Assembly: GCA_050287105.1 (NCBI GenBank)
Contig: JBNKBG010000004.1
Location: forward strand, 1-62,242
DNA length: 62,242 nucleotides
Direction of reading: 5' to 3'
Source: JAPHTQ01 sp050287105
Lineage (GTDB): Bacteria > Pseudomonadota > Gammaproteobacteria > Thiohalomonadales > Thiohalomonadaceae
In this document: in pieces, positions 35,877-45,904 of the stretch
Layout of the letters: each line of letters opens with the position of its first letter
Numbering within the stretch: the first letter of the stretch is position 1
Made by a program: the position numbers and the translations under genes
The notes under the pieces: generated by a model
Database searches by the model: none
Told to the model about the DNA's origin: nothing
The model's input: the letters and a program-made list of their open reading frames with translations, nothing else

Positions 35877-38048
35877 CTACTTGTGTTGATAGTGGCGCAG
35901 CAGTCTCGCCACCGCATCGCGCATTGCCTGTAGTGCCATCTTATGCCCGGTGAAACCGTGGTGGCGATACAGCAGTGGCCACGCCTGACGCTGCAACACC
36001 TTCTCCTCCAGCAACCGTCGCTGCGAGCTCTCCAGTTCTGCCGCGCTTCCATCCCCCCAGGCCAGCAACACCAGTTTGCGGATCGCTGTCATGCAGTTTT
36101 CGTAACCGCGCAGACCGAAGGCGAAGGAGTCGAGATCCGACCAGTCGTACTCGCCCAGCTCGGAAGATGGCTGTGTCGGCGTTACCGTCAGCAGTGCATC
36201 GACGATCTCACTCTCCAACCCGGCCAACGGCTCCGCCAGAAGGTCCGGAAGGTTCTCCGCAAAGCGTTGCCGGGCGACAGTAAACAACCTCTCCCCGGGG
36301 GCAGAAAGCGACTGCAACACCATCACCGCATGGCTGCCACTGGATGCCTCACGTCCCAATCCCAGACGTACCGGCAACAGGCCGTGGCGGAACCAGAAAT
36401 GGAGCAACTCCTCATCGGCACCAAAGCTGGCACCCAGCAGTTCGCAACCCTGCACCTGGGCAGCGTGGCGCAACTTCTGTAGCAGGAAGCCCCCCAGACC
36501 ACGCCGTTGCAGTGCCGGGTGGACCGCAATACGCATCACCCTCGCGGTACGTAACCGCGCCGCCTCGACCAGCCCCCCATGGTTGGCCAGGGATTGGGGC
36601 AGCAGGTGGCCCCGCACCCGGCGCCGCCCCAACATCACCTGTTGCGCCAGTTCAGGTTCCAGCCCCCCCTCATGGGCAAGCAGCGCCACCGCCACGATAG
36701 CACCCGCGTGGCGCAACACGTAGAGCGACCCTCCCGGCGCATCCAGTAACTGACGCAGGTCGTTGGGACTGGTGCGGTAGTGGGCCAGCACCAGCAGACC
36801 AAACAGCTGACGCAGATCGGTCTCGTTCTCTGCCAACCGCTGCGGCTCCAGTTGCTCGAACCGGCAACTTTCCGGCGAAGCGCCCTGCACCTGTTCCACC
36901 TCCACCGGCTCGGCATCCAGCAACAGGGCATCGAAGCTGAGTTGCTCCAGCGGATCCCCCTCGGCCCAGCGCACCGGCGCCTCAAGGTGCAGGGCGCGCC
37001 ACTGAGGCGTGAGGCTATCGAGAAGCTGCTGAAAGCGCAGGGCAAAACCGCGCCCGGTCCCTTCGTAGCCGTGAATGGTGGTAGCAAAAACGAGGCGTGG
37101 ATAATTTTCAAGGAGACGCCCGAGCAGTGAGGCCGGGATCGCCGCCGCCTCATCCACCAGCAGCAACTGCGCCTCACGGGGGGCATGCAGCAGAGCATCG
37201 GGGGCAACAAACTCAAGCCGTCGTCCCTGCCACAACAGCCGGCCTCGGCGCGACTCACAGCCGGGTAGCAGTGCAGCCGCATGGCTGAAGAGGGCATCGG
37301 TGGCCGCAATGCGCGGCGCCGTGACCACGATCTGCTCCAGCCCCTCATGCAGCAGTTGCGCGGCGGCGATGCCCAGCGCTGCCGATTTCCCCCTGCCCCG
37401 GTCGGCACTCAGAACCAGTGGACGTCGGCTATGCCCCTGCACCACCTGGTGGATCGCCTCGACCGCCTGGCGCTGCTCCTCATTGGCATAGATGCTGTCC
37501 GCTTCGGCACTGCGTTGCACGGGTGGTAATGGGGGAAGCGGCGGCAGCGGCTCCCCCTCTCTCAACAGCGCCACACTTGGCGCCGCCTCAAGACAACGGA
37601 CAAACCGCGCCAGAAAGTGACCACTCATATCGGTTGTAGCGAAGGGATAGCAGGCCATCCGTGCATGCTGTGGATCCTGGTAACGCTGCCACGCCGAAAG
37701 GGGGGGAGTCAGCAGCAGTAACAATCCCCCGGCACGTACGGTACCGCAGAGGGCACCAAACCCCTCCGCATCGAAGCCGTCGTGGGCATCAATGACCAGC
37801 CACTCCACCTCCCGCCCCAGGCGGGTACGGGCCTTGCTCCAGACCAGCGCCTCCACCCCTTCGATACCTGGCTTGCCCAGCCAGCAGATGGATTCGATCT
37901 TACGCCCCCGAAGCAGTTGGATCGCCAGCTGCTGGCACCACTCGGCATGACCGCTCAACACCATTACCCCACGCACATTGGCCGCTGAAGCGGCCTGAAG
38001 CAGCTTGTCGAGATAGGCCTGCGGTGAGAAGGGAGTGTTATGTACCAT
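35877..38048 (-). CDS. tmcA: tRNA(Met) cytidine acetyltransferase TmcA
   Basis: A 723-residue RNA helicase-acetyltransferase that puts ac4C at position 34 of elongator tRNA-Met. Walker A is SADRGRGKS at about 214-222. Walker B-like LLLVDEAAAIP is present, and the GNAT part contains RIAVHPALQRRGLGGFLL. Length and domain order match the gammaproteobacterial enzyme. It is the first gene of a minus-strand unit and is divergent from the ACP-like gene. Confidence 0.95.
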   Translation of the reverse strand: MVHNTPFSPQAYLDKLLQAASAANVRGVMVLSGHAEWCQQLAIQLLRGRKIESICWLGKPGIEGVEALVWSKARTRLGREVEWLVIDAHDGFDAEGFGALCGTVRAGGLLLLLTPPLSAWQRYQDPQHARMACYPFATTDMSGHFLARFVRCLEAAPSVALLREGEPLPPLPPLPPVQRSAEADSIYANEEQRQAVEAIHQVVQGHSRRPLVLSADRGRGKSAALGIAAAQLLHEGLEQIVVTAPRIAATDALFSHAAALLPGCESRRGRLLWQGRRLEFVAPDALLHAPREAQLLLVDEAAAIPASLLGRLLENYPRLVFATTIHGYEGTGRGFALRFQQLLDSLTPQWRALHLEAPVRWAEGDPLEQLSFDALLLDAEPVEVEQVQGASPESCRFEQLEPQRLAENETDLRQLFGLLVLAHYRTSPNDLRQLLDAPGGSLYVLRHAGAIVAVALLAHEGGLEPELAQQVMLGRRRVRGHLLPQSLANHGGLVEAARLRTARVMRIAVHPALQRRGLGGFLLQKLRHAAQVQGCELLGASFGADEELLHFWFRHGLLPVRLGLGREASSGSHAVMVLQSLSAPGERLFTVARQRFAENLPDLLAEPLAGLESEIVDALLTVTPTQPSSELGEYDWSDLDSFAFGLRGYENCMTAIRKLVLLAWGDGSAAELESSQRRLLEEKVLQRQAWPLLYRHHGFTGHKMALQAMRDAVARLLRHYQHK

Positions 38049-38159
38049 AGGTTCCGCTGCTGGTTTTATGCACCAAGAGTATCACCCAGTATGGGAGAGC
38101 GGGAAAATCTGCACTAGATCGACAAAAGACACATTTTTTATCGGTGATATGCCATTTTG

Positions 38160-38173
38160 TTGATCAAGATCAA
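38160..38173. promoter_or_regulatory. Perfect FNR/Anr box
   Basis: TTGAT-CAAG-ATCAA matches the FNR consensus at all ten fixed bases. It sits 102 bp before the ACP-like gene and about 110 bp before tmcA on the other strand. With class II geometry the start of transcription for the plus strand would be near 38208. The -10 is weak there (TAAGTT or TACTAA), so the site may need the activator. Confidence 0.8.
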
Positions 38174-38274
38174 TAGACATTTTTGGGTTTATTACTAAGT
38201 TCTTATTTACTGATATCTGACTTGTTCTCCACCACCAGAGATGGCGGCGGGGATTTCACTGTGGAGGAGACACT

Positions 38275-38625
38275 ATGTGTATTCGGGTCGGTAATGATGA
38301 ACTGGAATCGGTCAAAAACCTGATGGGAATGAGCCTGATGGCGATTGTGGCCGAGGCGCTAGAGGCAGATCTGGACGAGATCAGTGAAGAGGCACGGCTG
38401 GTTGAAGATCTGCATATGGATCAGCCCCACGCGTTGGAACTGAAGGCGATGATTGCCGATATCTTCAACGGCCTGGATGTGGACCTGCACGATACCCCCA
38501 CCGTCGCCAGCCTGCTGGAGAAGGTGGTGTTGAACGAATTTGCCGATCTGGAAGGTGTGACCGAGCCAGTGATGACCCGTGTACCACAGTTCGCCGACTA
38601 CCCTATGGCGCAGCAGATGGTCTAG
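38275..38625 (+). CDS. Acyl-carrier-like protein without the attachment serine
   Basis: A 116-residue acidic protein whose middle (about residues 20-90) follows the acyl carrier fold: ARLVEDLHMD, ALELKAMIADIFN and TPTVASLLEKVV. The phosphopantetheine motif DSLD is D49-Q-P-H52, so no prosthetic group can be attached. GGAG lies about 8 nt before the ATG. It lies downstream of a perfect FNR box, so expression may rise without oxygen. I do not recognise a characterised family. It converges with the glycosyltransferase, 3 bp apart. Confidence 0.78.
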   Translation: MCIRVGNDELESVKNLMGMSLMAIVAEALEADLDEISEEARLVEDLHMDQPHALELKAMIADIFNGLDVDLHDTPTVASLLEKVVLNEFADLEGVTEPVMTRVPQFADYPMAQQMV

Positions 38626-38628
38626 GAA

Positions 38629-39822
38629 TCAGGAAATTTCACCACTCCCGATTTCACGACCAAACAGATAGGTCGATTCGACCGTCTCCATATAGACCTC
38701 CTCCAGACGCAGCGCCATGGTTGAGGCCGACCATGTTTTCGCATACTCCCTGCCCTGCAGCGAGAGCTGCTGGCGCAGCTCCTCATCGGAAAGCAGATTC
38801 AGCACTGCGGTGGTAAACGCCTCCTCACTCTCCTCGACCACCAGTGCTCCCTGACAGTCGGCAAGGATATCCACCGTACCCATCTTCGCCGTTGACACCA
38901 CCGCTAACCCCAACGCCATCGCTTCCAGCAATACCAGCCCCTGGGTCTCGGTGCGCGAGGCAAAGACAAAGATGTCGCCGGCACAGTAGCAGTCACACAG
39001 GCTCTCCAGGGAATTGAGATTGCCGATCCACTTCAGATTGTCGCTGATGCTCAACTCACTGCCCAACCGGTGCAGATGCGCCTCTGCCGGCCCTTCGCCT
39101 ACCAGAAGCATCATAATCTCTGGCACATGCGCTTTGAGACGCGCCACCACTCTCAACAGAATGTCGATATTCTTTTCATGCACCATCCGCCCGACAAAGA
39201 TCAATGCCGGGCGTTCCAGTGGGATGCCATACTCCTCACGGAAACGTCTCCCATCGCCATGACTAAAGCGTTTCAGATCGATGCCTGTAGGGTTGATGTA
39301 GAGCTCGCTACGCACTCCGTATTCGCGCAACACATTACTGAATGCCTGGGTCGGTACCACAACAGAATCCACCTGGCTGCACTGTTGACGGGTGAGATGA
39401 CGCACCATCCAGCGCAGCATGGTGCGTGGCAGGAAGCGGACATAATAGAAAAGGTACTCTTCGAAATAGGTGTGGTAAGTCAGGACAGCAGGAATCTGTA
39501 GACGCTTTGCCAGTTTCACCCCGGCATAGTGGGCAATAAATGGAGTTTGAATATGGATCAGATCGGGCTGTAGCTCACGCAGACGCTCCTCCAGTGCCAT
39601 CACTGCGCCAAAACGCATCATGCGATCTTCAGGATCCACGTAGACCACACGTGAGGGAACGCGAATGATCCAGCTCTCATCATCGGTCGGCTCACCATAC
39701 TCTGGAGCAATCAAATAGACCTCATGACCCAACGCCTGTAGCTCACGCCGAAAGGTGCGTATAGAGGTGGAAACACCGTTTATTCTGGGAAAATAAACAT
39801 CTGAGATAATAACAATGCGCAT
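38629..39822 (-). CDS. Glycosyltransferase family 4 protein
   Basis: A 397-residue GT-B fold enzyme starting at the ATG at 39822, with AGGG 6 nt upstream. The N-terminal MRIVIISDVYFPRINGVSTSI and the C-terminal EX7E-type segment FASRTETQGLVLLEAMALGLAVV are typical of GT4 enzymes that add a sugar to lipid or polysaccharide acceptors. It resembles the mannosyl- or glucosyl-transferases found beside LpxH-like genes. It is divergent from the phosphatase gene, so both may act in glycolipid synthesis (inference). Confidence 0.9.
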   Translation of the reverse strand: MRIVIISDVYFPRINGVSTSIRTFRRELQALGHEVYLIAPEYGEPTDDESWIIRVPSRVVYVDPEDRMMRFGAVMALEERLRELQPDLIHIQTPFIAHYAGVKLAKRLQIPAVLTYHTYFEEYLFYYVRFLPRTMLRWMVRHLTRQQCSQVDSVVVPTQAFSNVLREYGVRSELYINPTGIDLKRFSHGDGRRFREEYGIPLERPALIFVGRMVHEKNIDILLRVVARLKAHVPEIMMLLVGEGPAEAHLHRLGSELSISDNLKWIGNLNSLESLCDCYCAGDIFVFASRTETQGLVLLEAMALGLAVVSTAKMGTVDILADCQGALVVEESEEAFTTAVLNLLSDEELRQQLSLQGREYAKTWSASTMALRLEEVYMETVESTYLFGREIGSGEIS

Positions 39823-40029
39823 CGGCGACCCTGTCCCGCATGAATGGTATTGCACGAGAATAGGAGCGACAAATGACGTGAGTATGACGCTATTCTTACG
39901 CGGTTATTACACTGTTACGTTGCCTTGAATCATGTCCATTCCGGCTGACACAGACTATTCATCCAGCTGTCAACGCCATGTCACATTATCTCGTTGCAAT
40001 AGGGCAAACTCGGCAGGCAGGGTAATGCC

Positions 40030-40842
40030 ATGGCTACAAAACATCGCTACCGCAGCATTTTTGTCTCTGACATCCATCTTGGTACGCGGGACGCAAAAAC
40101 CGCTTTCCTGAAAAATTTCCTGGAACACAACGAATGTGATCGGCTTTATCTGGTCGGTGACATTCTTGATCTCTGGAAGTTAAAGAATGGCTGGCACTGG
40201 CCACCGGTTAATAACGAAATTCTGCGTCTAATCTTCCGTATGGCACGTAGCGGCACTCGAGTCACCTACATACCTGGCAATCATGATGAGATGCTTCGCC
40301 CTTACACAGGTAACTGTTTTAATGGCATACATATTGAACGCGAAGCAATTCATCACAGTGCCAATGGTAGAAGTTATCTGGTGATCCATGGTGACGAGTT
40401 TGATTGCATCATGCGTCACAACAAATGGTTGGCCTATATCGGCGATGGTGCCTACGACTTTCTACTGTGGCTCAATCACTGGTTTAATACTGCACGGCGC
40501 CGCCTCGGTTTTAATTATTGGTCACTCTCCGCTTTTCTCAAGCAGCAGACAAAGAGTGCGGTAAATTTTATCGGCAACTTCGAAAAGCTGGTCTGTCATG
40601 AAGCGGAGCGTCGAGGCGTTACCGGCATCATCTGCGGTCATATCCATCATGCGGTGATGCAGGAGATAGATGGCGTGGAGTACAAGAACACCGGTGACTG
40701 GGTGGAGAGTTGTACCGCCCTGGCGGAGCACGCTGACGGCAGTTTTGAACTATTGCACTGGACGGAGCAGAGTGTCAGCCTGATGCGCGAAACGGACCAA
40801 CAGGAAACGTGTCTGCCCCAACCAACGCACAAGGCGGCGTAG
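40030..40842 (+). CDS. LpxH-like metallophosphoesterase
   Basis: A 270-residue calcineurin-fold enzyme. The five metal motifs are present: DIHLG, GDILD, GNHDE, VIHGDEFD and GHIHHA. The layout matches UDP-2,3-diacylglucosamine diphosphatase-like proteins (LpxH2 group), which remove UMP or phosphate from lipid A precursors or act on related nucleotide-lipids. True LpxH is usually about 240 residues and has its own signature, so this may be a paralogue. It is divergent from the glycosyltransferase by about 200 bp. Confidence 0.88.
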   Translation: MATKHRYRSIFVSDIHLGTRDAKTAFLKNFLEHNECDRLYLVGDILDLWKLKNGWHWPPVNNEILRLIFRMARSGTRVTYIPGNHDEMLRPYTGNCFNGIHIEREAIHHSANGRSYLVIHGDEFDCIMRHNKWLAYIGDGAYDFLLWLNHWFNTARRRLGFNYWSLSAFLKQQTKSAVNFIGNFEKLVCHEAERRGVTGIICGHIHHAVMQEIDGVEYKNTGDWVESCTALAEHADGSFELLHWTEQSVSLMRETDQQETCLPQPTHKAA

Positions 40843-41021
40843 GCTTATTCCAGCACCACAGCCAGTAGCGTCAACAGACAACAACCACCCAGCAGAGTCG
40901 GTGTCGCACCTATAACGCCGCCAACGAATCCACAACGGTCCAGCGAGCTGGCGAAAATGCCGCCCTAACCTGAGATATCCAGCGTTCTCGTATGACACTA
41001 TCCACAGTACCGGCTAACTAC

Positions 41022-42650
41022 TCAGCAGTGACCGGAATATTCAATACGGTTTCTACCCGCAGTTTTTGCCCGATACATCGCCTGATCGGCATTGGCTACC
41101 AGTGAATCTACATGCTCCGTGGGAGAGGGGGTCACACATGAAATGCCTATACTCAAGGTGACATGTTCGGCCACATCAGAAGTGGCGTGTGGAATATGTA
41201 TCTGCTTTAGTGCCGCTTGAATCGCCTCTGCGATCTGTTTTGCGCCACTCGCTTCCGTTGCGGGTAGCAGCACCACAAACTCCTCGCCACCATAACGTGC
41301 AACAAAGTCGGCGGGGCGATTGACCACATGGCAAATTGCATTGGAGACCCGCTTTAGGCATTCATCACCTGCCTGGTGTCCATAATAGTCGTTGTAGTTC
41401 TTGAACAGGTCCACATCGATCATCAGTACACTCAACGGTTCGCCCTGTCGCGACATCCGCCGCCACTCATTGTGCAGGGTTTCGTCGAGCAATCTACGGT
41501 TAGGTATACCCAGCAGAGGATCGTTTTCAGCCAGTTGTTTCAGGCGTTTTTCACTCTCTTCGAGAGTAGCGAGCATGGCGTTGAAGCTCTCACCAATGGA
41601 TGAAAACTCCCTGGAAGGCCCCATTCCTTGCACGCGCATATCAGACCTGCCTGCACTGACATGTGCCATGGTATCCGCCAGACGTTGCAAGGGATTCAAT
41701 ACCCAGTGACCAAGCCCTACCCAGAGTGCTGCGATAACTATCATCATGGTAACGATGAACTGCAGAATATTTTCTCGAATAATATTCAACATGGGTAGCA
41801 ACACCCGCTCACCCGGTTGCGTTGCGATCACATACATCGCTGAAAAATGTTCACTTAAGCGTTTGTAGGCAATGAAATACTCCTCTCCATCCGGCAAGAC
41901 GTCTGTCACGACACCGTTACTTCCAGTAAGCGCCTGGCGTAGAACGACGGATGGATAGGGCTTGCCGACCTGCAGATTCCCTCCCGAACCACGCACCTGA
42001 ACTATTCCGTCTTGATCGACAATGGAGACTTCCATATCGGCCCGTTGATACTGTCTGGAGAGGGTAAATTCCAGCCAGTCGAGTGCCCGGCCAGCAACCA
42101 GTATCATTCTGACATTACCATGGTCATCCAGCACCGGCATCGCCAGTGGCAGGATACCTTGCTTGCTTATCCTGCTCTGCAGATAGTGCCCCACCACAAA
42201 CCGTTTCTCCTGTAGAACGAGTTTGAAGTAGGGTTGATCGGAAAAATTTCTGGCGAATGGTGTTGGCGTGGTGCTACAGAGAAGTTGCCCGGTAGCATCA
42301 AGCAAAATGATCGAATCGATGCCAGGCGATATATTGACGTACTCCGGGAGAAGGTGCTGGCAACTCTGTTGTGGCGACTTTTGCTGCTCCAGCATGGTCA
42401 CCATCGCCTTCATCAGGTTTTCCATTTCCGCCAGCCACTGCTCATGCACTGCGACCAGCAATCCAGCCTTGATCTGAACATCCTCTTCGGCCAGGAGACT
42501 CTGTTGACGGTAGTTATCCAGCGAGGTGAGGGTAAAACTCGTGGCGAGGATCACCACTATAATTGCCACCAGGCCGATAAACAGCAGCCGTTGACTCGGC
42601 TGGCGAAGAAGCGTGCCGAGAGTCTGGTAGACTTTCTGTATTTTGGCCAT
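41022..42650 (-). CDS. Periplasmic-sensor diguanylate cyclase (PDC-HAMP-GGDEF)
   Basis: A 542-residue protein. A membrane span (about residues 21-42), a periplasmic PDC/dCache-type sensor (about 45-290), a second span (about 293-317), HAMP and then GGDEF. The catalytic motif is GGEEF, with the inhibitory RPAD five residues before it, so it should make c-di-GMP under product feedback. The ligand of the sensor is unknown. No partner gene lies in the same operon. Confidence 0.92.
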   Translation of the reverse strand: MAKIQKVYQTLGTLLRQPSQRLLFIGLVAIIVVILATSFTLTSLDNYRQQSLLAEEDVQIKAGLLVAVHEQWLAEMENLMKAMVTMLEQQKSPQQSCQHLLPEYVNISPGIDSIILLDATGQLLCSTTPTPFARNFSDQPYFKLVLQEKRFVVGHYLQSRISKQGILPLAMPVLDDHGNVRMILVAGRALDWLEFTLSRQYQRADMEVSIVDQDGIVQVRGSGGNLQVGKPYPSVVLRQALTGSNGVVTDVLPDGEEYFIAYKRLSEHFSAMYVIATQPGERVLLPMLNIIRENILQFIVTMMIVIAALWVGLGHWVLNPLQRLADTMAHVSAGRSDMRVQGMGPSREFSSIGESFNAMLATLEESEKRLKQLAENDPLLGIPNRRLLDETLHNEWRRMSRQGEPLSVLMIDVDLFKNYNDYYGHQAGDECLKRVSNAICHVVNRPADFVARYGGEEFVVLLPATEASGAKQIAEAIQAALKQIHIPHATSDVAEHVTLSIGISCVTPSPTEHVDSLVANADQAMYRAKTAGRNRIEYSGHC

Positions 42651-42785
42651 AGCTCTCCCGCCGGTTGTTCACTTCCCTGTACCCCGTGCCATCGTCAACC
42701 ACTCCTTCACCCCACATGATATTTGGCACATATCACTCTATGCATGAGTATAGCGCCATTGCTACCGACATAAGGTTTTTGTGGT

Positions 42786-43298
42786 TTATCCTTTTTTACA
42801 CACCGACTCGGGAGGCGGAAAGGCCGCTGTTAATTTGTCAGGGACTTCATGTCGTAGTACCTGATTCAGGGCATTGTTGCCGATGACAAAGGATGCAAAG
42901 ATCATAATCAGTGTTGGCATAACACCGATTCGAGTCAGCGCCACTGCCACGAAATGGCTGGGGCTATGCGGGTCGATAGTGAGTTCCAGGCCCCAGCTAA
43001 TCAATAGAAAGACCAGAGTCAGTGCAAAGCCAATAAACAGCCCGCGGAAATTGCCCAGGGCCATTCGCCAGTGCATGGCCACAAACCAGGGGCCTTCTGC
43101 GGCGAGGCGGCGGCTACGCTGACGAATGATGAGCATGAATATCAGCGATATTGTCAACGGTATCAGGATTGCGATACGTCCAATACCGAGAAATATTGAG
43201 GCGGGCCCCAACAACAACAGGGCACCAAGATTCACCATGAATAACTCATGCGCCGCCCTGGCCGACTTGAGTTCTGGTTGCGGGATATCGAATACCAT
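42786..43298 (-). CDS. Hypothetical integral membrane protein
   Basis: A 170-residue protein with four predicted spans (about residues 22-40, 43-60, 85-105 and 125-145). The short polar ends carry no motif I recognise. It lies between two GGDEF genes on the same strand, with gaps of about 95-135 bp on both sides, so cotranscription is uncertain. Confidence 0.75.
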   Translation of the reverse strand: MVFDIPQPELKSARAAHELFMVNLGALLLLGPASIFLGIGRIAILIPLTISLIFMLIIRQRSRRLAAEGPWFVAMHWRMALGNFRGLFIGFALTLVFLLISWGLELTIDPHSPSHFVAVALTRIGVMPTLIMIFASFVIGNNALNQVLRHEVPDKLTAAFPPPESVCKKG

Positions 43299-43393
43299 CA
43301 GACTGCTCCTTGCTAAACAGCGGACAACAAACCCTTGCGGGATCAGGAACCACTGGAATATTAGCAGTCATCGATACGCTTATGGAAGCTTGA

Positions 43394-44365
43394 TTATGCG
43401 ACGTCACCCTGAGGCGGCATGACGACCTGGTCTCGTCCTGCCCGTTTCGCCTGATAGAGCGCCGCATCCGCTAAAGCAATTAAATCCCGTCCGCTATAGC
43501 CAGGCATGAGCAGCGCTACACCGATAGAGACCGTAATCCCGGGCAGATCCTTATAGGCCAGGCGTTCAGCGGTCTGCGTCCGCACAACTTCGCAAAGGCG
43601 CTCTGCCACCTCACGCACCTTTACCCCGTTCAGGCCGGGCAGGATGATCACAAACTCCTCGCCACCGAAACGTACCGCGGAATCGTCAACACGCAGGTGC
43701 GACAGAATGATAGTGCCAAGAATGCGCAGCACCTCATCTCCCGCAAGATGCCCGTAGGTATCGTTGAAGCGCTTGAAGTGATCCACATCAAGCATCAACA
43801 GGCCAAGCCCCTCAGCGTCGGTATGCGCGCGCTCAACAAGACGCGGTAACATCTCATCCAGCCAGTAGCGGTTGTATAGTCCGGTCAGGGTATCAATGCG
43901 AGCGCTACGCGCGTATCGCTGTTGCAGGATAAATGAGTCGCTTAGCGCCTCATCATCCTTTCGAATCCGATGAGAAAGCATATAGAGAAGATTGCGTGCA
44001 ACGATATGAGAGGTATTGATTAGACGCCAAAGGTCTTCACGTTCCAGGCCCATTATGTGGCTGTCCTCCGCTGCCACCACGCGTGCTGAGGTGGGTTTGC
44101 CGTCCAGCACCGAAAGTTCACCGACACAGTCACCCGCATTCACATAGGTCACAAATGCACGGTTATCTACTGCCAGTTCGATACGTAGAGAGCCTGTGAG
44201 GACGAAAAACAGTGACTGGTTTTCATGGCCGGGTTCCAGCAGTACGTCGCCTTCCTTCAGATACCTTTCCCAGGCTGCGTCACGCACCCACTCAATGGCC
44301 TGAGGACTCTCCCCATCGAATAGTTGTACCTTGGTCAGGTCACAGGTATCTATATCACAGCTCAT
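43394..44365 (-). CDS. Cyclic-nucleotide-binding-fold diguanylate cyclase
   Basis: A 323-residue cytoplasmic protein. The N-terminal CRP-like domain (about residues 8-130) has the segment GDCVGELSVLDGKPTSARVVA. It matches the phosphate-cassette region except that the usual Arg-Ser/Thr pair is only partly kept, so the ligand is uncertain. The C-terminal GGDEF domain has GGEEF, with RVDD as inhibitory site. It probably couples a soluble signal to c-di-GMP synthesis. Confidence 0.9.
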   Translation of the reverse strand: MSCDIDTCDLTKVQLFDGESPQAIEWVRDAAWERYLKEGDVLLEPGHENQSLFFVLTGSLRIELAVDNRAFVTYVNAGDCVGELSVLDGKPTSARVVAAEDSHIMGLEREDLWRLINTSHIVARNLLYMLSHRIRKDDEALSDSFILQQRYARSARIDTLTGLYNRYWLDEMLPRLVERAHTDAEGLGLLMLDVDHFKRFNDTYGHLAGDEVLRILGTIILSHLRVDDSAVRFGGEEFVIILPGLNGVKVREVAERLCEVVRTQTAERLAYKDLPGITVSIGVALLMPGYSGRDLIALADAALYQAKRAGRDQVVMPPQGDVA

Positions 44366-44489
44366 TTTGACAGTCGTTTATCGGGATCTTATTGCGGAGT
44401 ATAGACACACAATCAGGGATAGCTGTGACATATATCCGACTAGTCGTATGCGACACAGTCTCGCCACAAGGCCGCCATTTCGAGATCCG

Positions 44490-45785
44490 CTAGAATTTAC
44501 CGTTAATCCCGATAGTGTAGATGTTTCTGGTGTAGTGATAGGTGGCGATATTGGAGTGGTTTTCTGTAAATTTATATTTGCACTCAAAACTCAGGTCTTT
44601 AGTTAGAGCGTAACCAAGCCCGAGTCCCACTGACAAACTGTCATCGTTTCGTGTAATTCGGCTGCTATCGGCAAGAACGTTGGCCTGATTGTAGAGGCTG
44701 GTCCGCCAGGTCAGGCGTCCGTCCAGAGTTATTTCTGGTGTCAGATTGGCATCGGCACGCAAATCGATAGTATGCCGGGTTGGTGAATAACTGCTAAACA
44801 GTGGTGTCGTCGTGCTGCTGTAATCATTGCGTTCATTCAACTCGAACTCATAGACGCTTTGCAGCGTCAGATCCTGACGCCGATGCTGCCAGCGAATTTC
44901 CACTTCATGGCGACTGCCATCCAGATAGTCATAGGCTGGAGATAACGAAGAAAAGGTACTGTAGCGATAGCGCAGACGCAACTCGTCAATGGGAGTAAGG
45001 TCGCGCTTTCCACTAAGATATAACTTCATGGTTCCCAGATAGGCGTTACCCCCCAGAGTACTCGACTCATACTCTGCGCCCAATCTGTTGCGCCAGGGAC
45101 CGACTATCCATCCATTATCCAGCAACAGTTGCAGCAAATTCAGATCATAAGTACTCACCGTACTGTATTGCTGGGTGAAACCAATCAGGCCAAGACGTAT
45201 TCCGTTATCCGTGGCATAACTGCGGGTGAGATAGATCATCGCATTGGCAAAGCTGTCCCCCTTGTTTGTCGTACCAATCAGGGCGGGGTCTTCAATATTG
45301 TCATCGTACCCAATAGACAGGCTGTACCCATTACTCCACATAGGGCTTGTACCTAGTGGGGAAACGCTATCAAACTGCCTGAGTTTCCGTTCGGCTAACG
45401 CCCTCAACTTCGGCTCAGCGGCCGATTTGCTCACCTGCAGCAGCCACTCCCTTGCCTGGTTGCTATTACCACGTTCCAGTTCCAACAGAGCGAGATTGAA
45501 ATATGCCAGCGACTTTAGCGGCTTGTACTTTGCAGCACGCTGAAAAGCGTCGTATGCAGCGTCATAGTGTTGCAACTTGAGATTACACAGCGCCTGATTG
45601 AAGTCGAGTTTTGGCTCACGCATTCCCGCCTTTCTGGCCGCTTCAAACTTTTCAAGTGCGTCAGCGTAGGCCTTCTGTTTGAAGAGTGCGACACCCTGGC
45701 TGAATTCAAGTTCTCCTGTTGCCTGGGCCACTCCACTAATGCCCAACGACAGAACAAGGAAAACAATCGTGAATAATTTTTTCAC
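44490..45785 (-). CDS. TPR plus outer-membrane beta-barrel protein
   Basis: About 431 residues from a GTG at 45785. The frame opens at a TTG at 45821, which lies within a terminator and is less likely. A signal peptide ends at VAQA. Residues about 25-150 are two to three TPR repeats, and the rest is alternating beta-strand sequence ending in Phe, as expected for an outer-membrane barrel. The layout recalls surface-lipoprotein-assembly-modifier (Slam)-like proteins, but is shorter. The role is not known. Confidence 0.78.
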   Translation of the reverse strand: MKKLFTIVFLVLSLGISGVAQATGELEFSQGVALFKQKAYADALEKFEAARKAGMREPKLDFNQALCNLKLQHYDAAYDAFQRAAKYKPLKSLAYFNLALLELERGNSNQAREWLLQVSKSAAEPKLRALAERKLRQFDSVSPLGTSPMWSNGYSLSIGYDDNIEDPALIGTTNKGDSFANAMIYLTRSYATDNGIRLGLIGFTQQYSTVSTYDLNLLQLLLDNGWIVGPWRNRLGAEYESSTLGGNAYLGTMKLYLSGKRDLTPIDELRLRYRYSTFSSLSPAYDYLDGSRHEVEIRWQHRRQDLTLQSVYEFELNERNDYSSTTTPLFSSYSPTRHTIDLRADANLTPEITLDGRLTWRTSLYNQANVLADSSRITRNDDSLSVGLGLGYALTKDLSFECKYKFTENHSNIATYHYTRNIYTIGINGKF

Positions 45786-45819
45786 GAAAATAGGAAACCC
45801 CTCAGCAACTACGACGAAC

Positions 45820-45847
45820 AAAAAAAACCACCCGAACAGTCGAGTGG
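45820..45847 (-). terminator. Rho-independent terminator after the Asp-rich gene
   Basis: On the minus strand CCACTCG pairs with CGGGTGG (one G-T pair) around ACTGTT, followed by eight T. It lies about 60 bp past the stop of the Asp-rich gene and separates it from the TPR-barrel gene. Confidence 0.85.
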
Positions 45848-45904
45848 AGGTTATGGCGTTTGCGGTACTCGCGTGTGATGACTCGCATGAAATTGAAAGA
45901 CCGG

